Assembly: GCA_021789565.1 (NCBI GenBank)
Contig: JAJYJL010000645.1
Span: forward strand, 1 to 5,611
Length of the DNA: 5,611 nucleotides
Direction of reading: 5' to 3'
Origin: Acidobacteriota bacterium
GTDB lineage: Bacteria > Acidobacteriota > Terriglobia > UBA7540
Translations under genes and position numbers: made by a program
Notes under the pieces: model-generated
The model's input: only the letters and a program-made list of their open reading frames with translations
Database searches by the model: none
What the model was told of the DNA's origin: nothing
Shown: in pieces, positions 1-5,559 of the stretch
Position numbering within the stretch: position 1 is the stretch's first letter
Layout: every line of letters starts with the position of its first letter

Positions 1-786
1 TCGGTCCTCTTCCCTGAAGAAAAGACTGTTCCCGCCGCCAATCAAATACGTTGTCCCCGTCATGTAGTCAGCACTTGGCAGGCAAAGCTCAAAAACAGCT
101 TCGGCAACCTGAGTGGCTGTCATTATGCGCCCAAGCGGGACGATCTTGAGCGCGTCTTTGCGAAGGGCAGGATTTTTCCGAAACATTTTCCCCGACAAAC
201 CTGCATCCACGAAGCCGGGTGCGACCAAATTAACCGTAATTTTATAACGTCCCAATTCCAGAGCCATGCATTTTGCCAGCATCTTTAAACCGCTTTTCGC
301 AACACAATACGCAGTTAAGTTGGCCCAGGAAACATCCTGAACCCATGAGCTAATAAAAATAATTTTCCCGGATGCTTTGGCCTTAGCCATCGCCCGGGCA
401 GCAGTCTGGCCGATGTAAAAGCACCCGGTAAGATTGACGTCCAGGTGCTTCGCCCAACTTTGCCTGTCGACCTCCAAGAAAGGGGCGGGTTCCACAACTG
501 CTGCATTTCCAACGCAGATATCGGCAGAGCCGAACTTTTCTAGCGCCTTTCCGATAAGGCGCTCACTCGTTTCCTGCCGAGAAATGTCACCTTGGAGATA
601 CAGGACCTTTCGCCCGCTAAGGCCGTCGCCGCACAAGAGTGCCTTCGCCTCTTTGACTGGCAGAATGTCATTAAGTACAAGTTTTGCTCCTTCTCTCGCA
701 GCCGTGCGGGCTATAGCTCGCCCAATGTCGCCGCAGGCGCCCGTCAGAACGATCACTTTGCCTTTTAATCGTCTTGAGTTTGTCAT
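1..786 (-). CDS. Short-chain dehydrogenase/reductase (classical SDR), 3' end outside window
   Basis: NAD(P)(H)-dependent oxidoreductase of the classical SDR family, cytosolic, probably interconverting an alcohol and a ketone; the substrate cannot be read. My translation gives 262 residues without a stop to the window edge, so the gene is cut at its 3' end; classical SDRs are about 250-270 residues, so little is missing. Seen: Rossmann glycine motif TGACGDIG at 15-22, with Asp in place of the usual middle Gly; Asp40 at the end of strand beta-2, which usually favours NAD(H) over NADP(H); a GNAA variant of the NNAG motif at 93-96; Asn118; Ser146/Ser147; and the catalytic pair Tyr160 and Lys164 (YCVAK). 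A PG motif lies at 190-191, and a C-terminal TYLIGGG segment is typical of the family. The ATG at 784-786 has no recognisable Shine-Dalgarno but sits just below a good promoter, fitting a near-leaderless start. It is divergent from the aminotransferase. Confidence 0.93.
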   Translation of the reverse strand, partial: MTNSRRLKGKVIVLTGACGDIGRAIARTAAREGAKLVLNDILPVKEAKALLCGDGLSGRKVLYLQGDISRQETSERLIGKALEKFGSADICVGNAAVVEPAPFLEVDRQSWAKHLDVNLTGCFYIGQTAARAMAKAKASGKIIFISSWVQDVSWANLTAYCVAKSGLKMLAKCMALELGRYKITVNLVAPGFVDAGLSGKMFRKNPALRKDALKIVPLGRIMTATQVAEAVFELCLPSADYMTGTTYLIGGGNSLFFREEDR

Positions 787-797
787 GGTCGAACGCT

Positions 798-826
798 ACT
801 ATAAGCGTGCTCCCACATCAAATCAA
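798..826 (-). promoter_or_regulatory. Sigma70-like promoter of the SDR gene
   Basis: On the minus strand a -35 box TTGATT (826 to 821, 4/6 consensus) and a -10 box TATAGT (803 to 798, 5/6) are separated by exactly 17 bases. The expected transcription start is near 791, only about 5 bases before the SDR ATG at 786, which would give an almost leaderless mRNA. No Shine-Dalgarno sequence lies in the 20 bases before that ATG, which agrees with this reading. The boxes and spacing are seen; promoter activity is inferred. Confidence 0.6.
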
Positions 827-828
827 TA

Positions 829-855
829 CCCAATCCCATCCCTATCCCATAACCC
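829..855 (-). promoter_or_regulatory. Putative G-quadruplex motif (five G3 tracts) upstream of the SDR promoter
   Basis: The minus strand has five GGG runs at 855-853, 848-846, 842-840, 837-835 and 831-829, separated by loops of 4, 3, 2 and 3 bases (TTAT, ATA, AT, ATT). This satisfies the standard G3N1-7 rule for an intramolecular G-quadruplex with one tract to spare; the plus strand would be a matching C-rich i-motif candidate. It also reads as a degenerate CCCAT-like microsatellite. It ends two bases upstream of the -35 box of the SDR promoter, on the non-template strand, and outside the predicted transcript, so any effect would be at the DNA level. Folding and function are inferred. Confidence 0.55.
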
Positions 856-899
856 TGTCCACGTAATTGGACGCGAGATACAGGATTTGGGGCCTGGTC

Positions 900-928
900 T
901 TGACACTCCGGCCTGCAGTTTTTAGACT
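900..928 (+). promoter_or_regulatory. Sigma70-like promoter toward the aminotransferase
   Basis: A perfect -35 box TTGACA at 900-905 is followed, after exactly 17 bases, by TAGACT at 923-928 (4/6 match to the -10 consensus). Transcription would begin near 935, next to an 8-base palindrome CGGTACCG at 936-943 that could serve as a small operator. The transcript would carry the short frames at 977 and 1067 and then the aminotransferase at 1281. It is back-to-back with the SDR promoter, about 75 bases away between -35 boxes. Activity is inferred from the boxes alone. Confidence 0.55.
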
Positions 929-976
929 CGCAGTTCGGTACCGCCAAAAACGTGATGTTGAGGGTTGGAGGTGTCT

Positions 977-1054
977 TTGCCGAAACCTAAAGTTTGCTTC
1001 GTCGTTGCAATGTGCTTTGTCGGGCAGGCTTCCGCGGCAACGACCCGGAAGTGA
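977..1054 (+). CDS. Possible 25-residue signal-peptide-like leader ORF (TTG start)
   Basis: A short frame that would start at TTG 977-979, placed five bases after a strong GGAGG Shine-Dalgarno at 967-971 and about 40 bases below the predicted start of the plus-strand promoter. The product would be 25 residues: a basic N-terminus (PKPK), a hydrophobic core (VCFVVAMCFVG) and a small-residue QASA/A site like that of signal peptidase I. It then stops at TGA 1052-1054. It therefore looks like a Sec signal peptide with nothing behind it. It may be a leader peptide, the broken front end of an exported protein, or chance. It is in the same frame as the 73-codon ORF beginning at 1067, separated from it by that single TGA and four codons. 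I do not recognise a family. Confidence 0.3.
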   Translation: MPKPKVCFVVAMCFVGQASAATTRK

Positions 1055-1066
1055 TGCTTTGCGGTC

Positions 1067-1288
1067 ATGGCTGTAAATGCGCTTAGCAAAGATACCGGAC
1101 ATGACGGACTTGGCGAGCAACACCGCAGGCGACTTTTAGGTTATGCTCAGAAGTTAGTCATACAAGATCAAGGTTCCGTCCACAACGGACGAATGAGCAC
1201 CAACGGCGTGTCAATAGGCCTGACCTCACAGTTTTCTCCGGCCGAAAGCGCGATGGTGAATACGAGGTTAAGAGAATTATATGGGTGA
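1067..1288 (+). CDS. Hypothetical 73-residue protein overlapping the aminotransferase start
   Basis: Unrecognised small frame, 73 residues, soluble in character, rich in Arg, Gly and Ser, with no membrane segment. A helical-looking part (about 17-32, HRRRLLGYAQKLVIQD) is followed by a polar middle and a C-terminal helix-like stretch ending RLRELYG. The ATG at 1067 has no clear Shine-Dalgarno, which lowers confidence. In its favour, its TGA at 1286-1288 overlaps the aminotransferase ATG by 8 bases, an arrangement typical of translational coupling, and it lies below a good promoter. It could be a real small gene, the surviving 3' part of a disrupted gene whose front is the signal-like frame at 977, or untranslated leader. 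A homology search of the peptide would settle this. Confidence 0.35.
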   Translation: MAVNALSKDTGHDGLGEQHRRRLLGYAQKLVIQDQGSVHNGRMSTNGVSIGLTSQFSPAESAMVNTRLRELYG

Positions 1289-2585
1289 ATATAAACAATG
1301 TACTCGGCTTTCCAAGCAAGCGGAACAATATATCCCCGGCGGAGTCAATACTTCCTTGCGTAGGATGTCCCCGCCCCTAGCGTTCATCCGGGCTCAGGGT
1401 TCGGTGATCACGGATGCGGACGGGCATGATTTCCTCGATTATCAAGCTGCGTTTGGTCCGATTATTCTTGGGCATAACTTTCCGGAGGTCAATCAGCGGG
1501 TTCAAGAGATGATGGCGAGAATTGATCTGGTCGGAGTCGGGCAAACTGACGTTGAGATCGATCTGGCCCGGAAGGTCTGCGAGCACATCCCTTCGGCGGA
1601 GAAGGTTCTGTTTTGTAATAGCGGATCCGAGGCGACATACGGAGCCGTGCGTTTGGCCCGGGCCGTGACGGGACGCAAGAAGATTATCAAGTTTCAGGGC
1701 TGCTATCACGGCTGGCATGATTATTTAGCGATGAATGTGATTACGCCAGCAGAAAAACTAGGCATGAGAGACCCGTTGTCAGCAGGCAGCCTCGAGGAGG
1801 CCCTTCGTGCCACTCTGATATGCGAGTTTAACAACCTTGAGGATGTAAGCCGAACTCTGCAACAAAATCGCGGAGAGATTGCGGCCATTATCGTAGAGCC
1901 TATCCCGCACAACATCGGTTGTGTGTTGCCACAACCCGGATTCTTGGAAGGTTTGCGGGAGATGACCCGAGAGAACGGCATCATTCTAATTTTTGACGAG
2001 GTGGTCACCGGCTTCCGGCACAGCTTGGGCGGCTATCAGAAATTATGCGGAGTGACCCCTGATCTGACGACGCTGGGCAAGGCGATGGCAAATGGATATC
2101 CGATCGCAGCCATTTGCGGTAAGAGCGAGTTGATGGACCAGTTTAATACCCGGCAGGGCGGTTGCGTCTTTTTCGCCGGGACCTACAACGGACACCCTTT
2201 TGCCTGTGCGGCGGCGCTAGCGACGATCGAGGTAATGGAAAAGCAGCGAGTCCACGAACATGTCTTCCGCCTGGGTGAGAAGATGCGGAAAGGATTGCAG
2301 GATATCCTGCAACTCCTAAAGATTAAGGCAACCGTGGCAGGGTTCGGGTCAGTCTTCCTAATCTATTTCTTGGAAGGACCGGTGAACAATTACGCTGACC
2401 TTTTGCAGAATGACCAGGAGCTTTTTGTGAGCCACCGGCGTAAGCTGATGGATCGCGGGATCTTTCAGCTGCCTTTAAACTTGAAACGCAATCACATCAG
2501 CTTCAGCCATACGGATGAAGACATTGAAAGGACACTGCGGGCAACCGAGGAAGTTTTGGCAACGACTCCTTCTGTCCGGGAGTAA
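1281..2585 (+). CDS. Class III PLP aminotransferase, glutamate-1-semialdehyde aminomutase-like
   Basis: Cytosolic fold-type I PLP enzyme of aminotransferase class III, 434 residues, close to the 425-435 of HemL. HemL moves the amino group within glutamate-1-semialdehyde to give 5-aminolevulinate. Seen: IPGGVNTSLR at 18-27, as in HemL; NSGSEAT at 113-119 (phosphate-binding); IIKFQGCYHGWHD at 135-147; EP at 206-207; FDEVVTGFR at 238-246, with Asp239 expected to contact the PLP ring nitrogen; Lys267 in TLGKAMANGYP as the Schiff-base lysine; a FSHTDEDIERTL tail at 408-419. True HemL usually has a glycine-rich GGGMPVGAFGG after the lysine, whereas this protein has ANGYPIAAICG. A paralogue acting on another substrate is thus more likely than the tetrapyrrole enzyme. 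The start is fixed by an in-frame TAA at 1269-1271; the Shine-Dalgarno is weak (AAGAGA at 1270-1275). The DMT permease follows after a 116-base gap. Confidence 0.92.
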   Translation: MGEYKQCTRLSKQAEQYIPGGVNTSLRRMSPPLAFIRAQGSVITDADGHDFLDYQAAFGPIILGHNFPEVNQRVQEMMARIDLVGVGQTDVEIDLARKVCEHIPSAEKVLFCNSGSEATYGAVRLARAVTGRKKIIKFQGCYHGWHDYLAMNVITPAEKLGMRDPLSAGSLEEALRATLICEFNNLEDVSRTLQQNRGEIAAIIVEPIPHNIGCVLPQPGFLEGLREMTRENGIILIFDEVVTGFRHSLGGYQKLCGVTPDLTTLGKAMANGYPIAAICGKSELMDQFNTRQGGCVFFAGTYNGHPFACAAALATIEVMEKQRVHEHVFRLGEKMRKGLQDILQLLKIKATVAGFGSVFLIYFLEGPVNNYADLLQNDQELFVSHRRKLMDRGIFQLPLNLKRNHISFSHTDEDIERTLRATEEVLATTPSVRE

Positions 2586-2597
2586 TCTGATTAGTGC

Positions 2598-2612
2598 GGC
2601 CTGACGGCCTTT
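2598..2612 (+). terminator. Weak hairpin plus T-rich tract after the aminotransferase
   Basis: GGCC at 2598-2601 and GGCC at 2606-2609 can pair around a TGAC loop and are followed by TTTCCTTTC. The stem is only four base pairs and the T run is interrupted, so it would terminate poorly or only partly. It could attenuate read-through into the permease gene. Low support. Confidence 0.2.
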
Positions 2613-2701
2613 CCTTTCTCCGATGCAGACAGATAGGGCCACGGATAAAGTGCTCCTAAATTGTCCCTAGAAGAGGTCGGTCAGTCCGGCGAGGAAATCT
2701 T

Positions 2702-3661
2702 GTGAGGGTGCGATCTCATTATCGCGATTGGACGTTCTTGCTTCTCTGCAACCTGATTTGGGGAAGCCAGTTTGTCATCTATAAAATCGTCCAGCGCCAA
2801 GTTGGCCCAGTCTTTGCTGCTCTTTTGCCGATATCCGTTGCGACGTTGCTTCTCACGCCGATCGTCTGGTACAAACGCCCGAAAAGGAACCCCTCGATCC
2901 AAGGTCGTTCGGTCGGCGCCCGCGACGTCATGCAATTTGTTCTTATCGGCATTGCAGGCCAGGTGGTGGCTCAACTTTTCGTAGCCTGGGGTGTCCGATA
3001 CACCCTGGCTTCGAACGCCGCATTGATTGTCCTGGCCTTGCCAATTTCCACAGCCTTAATGGCCTACTTGTTCCTGGGCGAACGCATGACCCCGGCCAGG
3101 TGGGTGAGTTTTGCCTTTGCAATTGCGGGGGTTATTGTCTGCGCGGGGATCAACTGGAAAGAAGTCGACCTCATAGGAGGCAGTTTCCTGCTGGGCAATG
3201 GATTGCTTTTCCTGGCCATTAATGGCAGCGCCTTCTATAACGTTTATAGCAAGAAACTGCTGGCGCGCTATTCTCCCCTCGAGGTCCTACTTTATAGCTA
3301 CTGCGTGGTTGTTGTGTTTATGCTGCCCGTCGGGCTTTACACGCAGCCGCAAATTCTTACGATCATGGCCAACTTCAGGGTTGAGGTATGGTTCGGGATT
3401 CTCCTGCTCGGCGTCTTCCAATATTTTCTAGCCATGGTTTTGTTCCTCACCGTTTTGACGCGCTTGGACGCCACCCAGGCCGGGCTTTCAAATTATCTGA
3501 TCACTTTTTTCGGCGTCATTACCGCCGCAGTCGTGCTTCATGAAGCGCTCACAAAGTCTATGATTTTCGGTGGGATCCTGGTGTTGGCAAGCACCCTTCT
3601 CGTCACCGTTTATGAGAAGCGGCCATGGACAAAGAGTTCGGTCAGCAAACTACCCGTATAA
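2702..3661 (+). CDS. EamA/DMT-superfamily inner-membrane transporter
   Basis: Inner-membrane permease of the drug/metabolite transporter superfamily (two EamA repeats), 319 residues against a usual 290-320. Family members mostly export amino acids, nucleosides, sugars or related small metabolites; the substrate here is unknown. Seen: ten hydrophobic segments at roughly 11-29, 38-57, 76-95, 100-124, 134-150, 160-182, 193-212, 228-252, 261-280 and 285-304. The first repeat ends in the hallmark FLGERMTPARWVSFAFAIAG (124-143). The second ends in an equivalent VLHEALTKSMIFGGILVLAS (278-297). The C-terminus is short and basic. The start is GTG 2702-2704, seven bases after a GAGGAAA Shine-Dalgarno at 2691-2697; an in-frame GTG at 2708 is the alternative but is spaced less well. 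It is co-oriented with the aminotransferase, so it may export that enzyme's product (inference). Confidence 0.93.
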   Translation: MRVRSHYRDWTFLLLCNLIWGSQFVIYKIVQRQVGPVFAALLPISVATLLLTPIVWYKRPKRNPSIQGRSVGARDVMQFVLIGIAGQVVAQLFVAWGVRYTLASNAALIVLALPISTALMAYLFLGERMTPARWVSFAFAIAGVIVCAGINWKEVDLIGGSFLLGNGLLFLAINGSAFYNVYSKKLLARYSPLEVLLYSYCVVVVFMLPVGLYTQPQILTIMANFRVEVWFGILLLGVFQYFLAMVLFLTVLTRLDATQAGLSNYLITFFGVITAAVVLHEALTKSMIFGGILVLASTLLVTVYEKRPWTKSSVSKLPV

Positions 3662-3931
3662 GCGGTCGTTGCGGGGTGATGGCGCTTATCTCAAACCAAA
3701 AGGATCCGGCACCCCTAAAACTGAAAGGGAAAGCTTGAACCATAACGTGGAGAGATATGAGCAAAGGTATTGCGACGGCACCGGTTGTTTTTGATAGACC
3801 TTGAGAGCTGGTTTCAGGCAGAATCCGGGAATCAATGCGTGACCAGTTCTCGAGAATACCCTTCGCAGTATTTAGCTAATGATTGCTGCCATCCTCTAGG
3901 ACATTCTGTAAACCGCTGTGCTCAATGCGGA
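3662..3931. other. Convergent intergenic gap without a supportable gene
   Basis: Between the permease stop and the end of the beta-helix gene I see no convincing coding frame. A 15-codon frame at 3757-3804 (GGAG four bases before ATG) is too short to call. GGGGTG at 3673-3678 and CACCCC at 3710-3715 could pair across a 31-base loop, but no T tract follows. The main structure is the inverted repeat at 3800-3854, listed separately. Neither convergent gene has an obvious canonical intrinsic terminator here. Confidence 0.6.
3800..3854 (+). repeat. 13-bp imperfect inverted repeat with 29-base loop
   Basis: CTTGAGAGCTGGT at 3800-3812 and ACCAGTTCTCGAG at 3842-3854 are inverted copies matching at 11 of 13 positions. 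Both differences become G-U pairs in plus-strand RNA, so the plus transcript can form an uninterrupted 13-pair stem, while minus-strand RNA would have two A-C mismatches. The right arm contains the 10-base palindrome TTCTCGAGAA (3847-3856). A smaller hairpin, AATAC/GTATT (3855-3859 and 3868-3872), follows at once. No T run follows, so this is not a standard terminator; an RNA 3'-end structure or protein-binding site is possible. Confidence 0.5.
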
Positions 3932-5548
3932 CTATACGCCTGAAATTAGGTTTGCCGTCGTCGCCAAAGCTTCTTTTGGGACGTCGTCGCCGGTCTTGAA
4001 GGCAGTCTGTGCCTCACTGAAGTCATTTCCCATTAGGTGCATCTTCTGTGTGTTTGCGCCGCTGACCAGCAAGAATGTCTTTGTGCCTGTCAGCGCTCGC
4101 GCGCCTTGAACCAGGGTCGTCTTTGTATCGTGAAGCGCCACAATGGGTTGGCCGCCGGAACCGGGCTCGGCCCGAAGAGAAAGAAGATCGAGTTCTTCCA
4201 CATCGTCGGTTATAAGAGCTGGGCGGCTGTCCGGCTTTTCCAATTGCAGGTTTAACCCCTCGATGCGAAGTCCGCGTACGTGCCTGCAATAAAGCCCGTA
4301 GGCCGGCAAAGGCCCGAACATATTTTCTTCCGGATACTTGGAAATCACTTCCGGAACTTGTTGTAGGTTCATCGCCTCGCCCCCTCCCGCGGCTGATATC
4401 CGAATGTTCTGGAGCGTCACGTTTCGGATGTAGTGGCCCGGAATACCCGTAATTGAGGAGGTCACAGTGCATCCCGTTGCCACAATATTCGCGATTGAAA
4501 TATTTTGCAGAGTGCCTGGCGTCGGGGTTGGCTGACATCGTCCCCGATCGCTCAGCCGAATAAAAATTGGCGCTCGCACACCCACCATGACAATGTTGCT
4601 GACGACCACGCCATCGATGTTGGACCCGTCGACCGATTCCAGGGAAACCCCGCTACCCGGGCCCCGGCCCCATTTTCCCGGGCTGGAGAAAACGGTGCAG
4701 TTGCTGAACGCGATGTTCTTAAAATCACCGCTCGATTCGGTCCCGAACTTTAAGGCATTGGAGGCCGTTGTCAATACGCAATTCGTGACCGTAAGGTGCT
4801 CAGTGGGGCGGACCTCGCCAAGAGAAGGACTCGCTTTGGGGACAATGGCGTCGTCCCAGGACTCGATGTAGCAATTTGAGATTCGAACGTAACGGCAACA
4901 GTCAAGGTCAATTCCGTCGGCGTACCCGTTGAAGATCGTCACCCCGTCAATATCCACATAATCACAGCCCAGCATGCTGATGTTGTAGTTCGGTGCGTTC
5001 TGCAACGTGATGTTGCGAATCGAAACCTGCTGGCAGCGCTTTAGCGCAATCGGTTTGGGACCGTGGCGCTTGCGGCGATTGCCGTCGATAATTCCGCGCC
5101 CCATGATCGCAAAGTTGTGCGCGTCCTCCGCCCGGATCAGCGCAGAATTGAAGTATGTTGTTTCGGGATCAGAGCAGGAGTCGTAGCTGAGCCTCTCGTA
5201 AGGATCATAGTCGCTGTTATCCGGGCTCCCCAGTAGAACGGCGCCTGCATCAAAAAAGAGGGTGACAAAGCTTTTCAGACGCACGGTTCCAGAAAGATAC
5301 TTTCCACCCGGAAAGTATACGGTTCCACCTTTCTCTGCAGCCGCGTCGATGGCAGACTGAATCGCCCTGGTGTCTTTGGTGATTCCATCTGCTTTGGCGC
5401 CGAAAGGGATAACATTAAAAAATGGAAATGCATGTTCCGTCCCGCGCGGCGGCCCTGCTGCAAAGGCGCCGGTCACAGAGGCAGCAGCCAGGCCGGGAAC
5501 CACCAACGATACCGATTTCGCAATAAAGTCTTTTCTTGTAATTTTCAC
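3932..5548 (-). CDS. Exported GH28-like right-handed beta-helix protein (pectinase-related)
   Basis: Exported polysaccharide-active protein of the pectin-lyase-like fold, related to glycoside hydrolase family 28 (polygalacturonases, rhamnogalacturonases), 538 residues. Residues 1-31 form a signal peptide with a Tat-like TRKDFIAK (second Arg of the twin pair is Lys), a hydrophobic region and an AFA/A cleavage site. FNVIPFGAKADGITKDT at 44-60 is the usual entry to the beta-helix. Coil repeats recur at about 178, 199, 221, 252, 279, 314, 350, 377 and 427, with stacked NC pairs at 225, 256 and 283. Compared with GH28, Asp211 (YADGID) and Asp232/Asp233 (WDD) keep their 21-residue spacing. The expected His is Asn264 (SNALKFGTES), and the RIK motif appears as SLE at 302-304. 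Activity may therefore differ from endopolygalacturonase. Eleven cysteines are present. The start is GTG 5546-5548 with GGGAGGG at 5559-5553; stop TAG. Confidence 0.88.
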   Translation of the reverse strand: MKITRKDFIAKSVSLVVPGLAAASVTGAFAAGPPRGTEHAFPFFNVIPFGAKADGITKDTRAIQSAIDAAAEKGGTVYFPGGKYLSGTVRLKSFVTLFFDAGAVLLGSPDNSDYDPYERLSYDSCSDPETTYFNSALIRAEDAHNFAIMGRGIIDGNRRKRHGPKPIALKRCQQVSIRNITLQNAPNYNISMLGCDYVDIDGVTIFNGYADGIDLDCCRYVRISNCYIESWDDAIVPKASPSLGEVRPTEHLTVTNCVLTTASNALKFGTESSGDFKNIAFSNCTVFSSPGKWGRGPGSGVSLESVDGSNIDGVVVSNIVMVGVRAPIFIRLSDRGRCQPTPTPGTLQNISIANIVATGCTVTSSITGIPGHYIRNVTLQNIRISAAGGGEAMNLQQVPEVISKYPEENMFGPLPAYGLYCRHVRGLRIEGLNLQLEKPDSRPALITDDVEELDLLSLRAEPGSGGQPIVALHDTKTTLVQGARALTGTKTFLLVSGANTQKMHLMGNDFSEAQTAFKTGDDVPKEALATTANLISGV

Positions 5549-5552
5549 GACG

Positions 5553-5559
5553 CCCTCCC
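5553..5559 (-). promoter_or_regulatory. Shine-Dalgarno deciding the GTG start of the beta-helix gene
   Basis: GGGAGGG on the minus strand lies four bases before GTG 5546-5548 (five bases if the GGAGG core is counted). This supports GTG as the start and places the Tat-like signal at the very N-terminus, as expected. Only 52 bases lie upstream within the window and no clear -35/-10 pair is visible there. Confidence 0.7.

Noticed and set aside
1052..1054. TGA 1052-1054 as selenocysteine or as evidence of a recoded TGA codon
   Set aside because: The complete large genes end in TAA, TAA and TAG, but they contain no internal TGA and use TGG for Trp. I see no convincing SECIS hairpin after 1054, and the flanking frames belong to no known selenoprotein family.
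867..1076. 69-codon plus-strand frame spanning the predicted promoter
   Set aside because: It begins upstream of and runs through the TTGACA promoter, and its composition (Arg/Leu-rich) looks like non-coding translation.
842..1123. 93-codon minus-strand frame in the divergent intergenic region
   Set aside because: Its product has no recognisable motif, it runs through the G-rich repeat and the plus-strand promoter, and it would lie antisense to the better-supported plus-strand signals.
1175..1189. TCCGT/ACGGA small hairpin within the 73-codon frame
   Set aside because: Five pairs with a five-base loop is common by chance, and nothing nearby gives it a role.
3673..3715. GGGGTG/CACCCC pair as the permease terminator
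   Set aside because: Six pairs across a 31-base loop with no following T run do not make a credible intrinsic terminator.
3757..3804. 15-codon frame with GGAG before ATG, continuing past a TGA to a TAA at 3877
   Set aside because: Too short, spacing marginal, unrecognised sequence, and the extension needs read-through; it also overlaps the inverted repeat.
4023..4538. 171-codon minus-strand frame inside the beta-helix gene
   Set aside because: It is an out-of-frame shadow of the GH28-like gene: Arg/Ser-rich, with no family features, while the overlapping frame shows clear beta-helix repeats.
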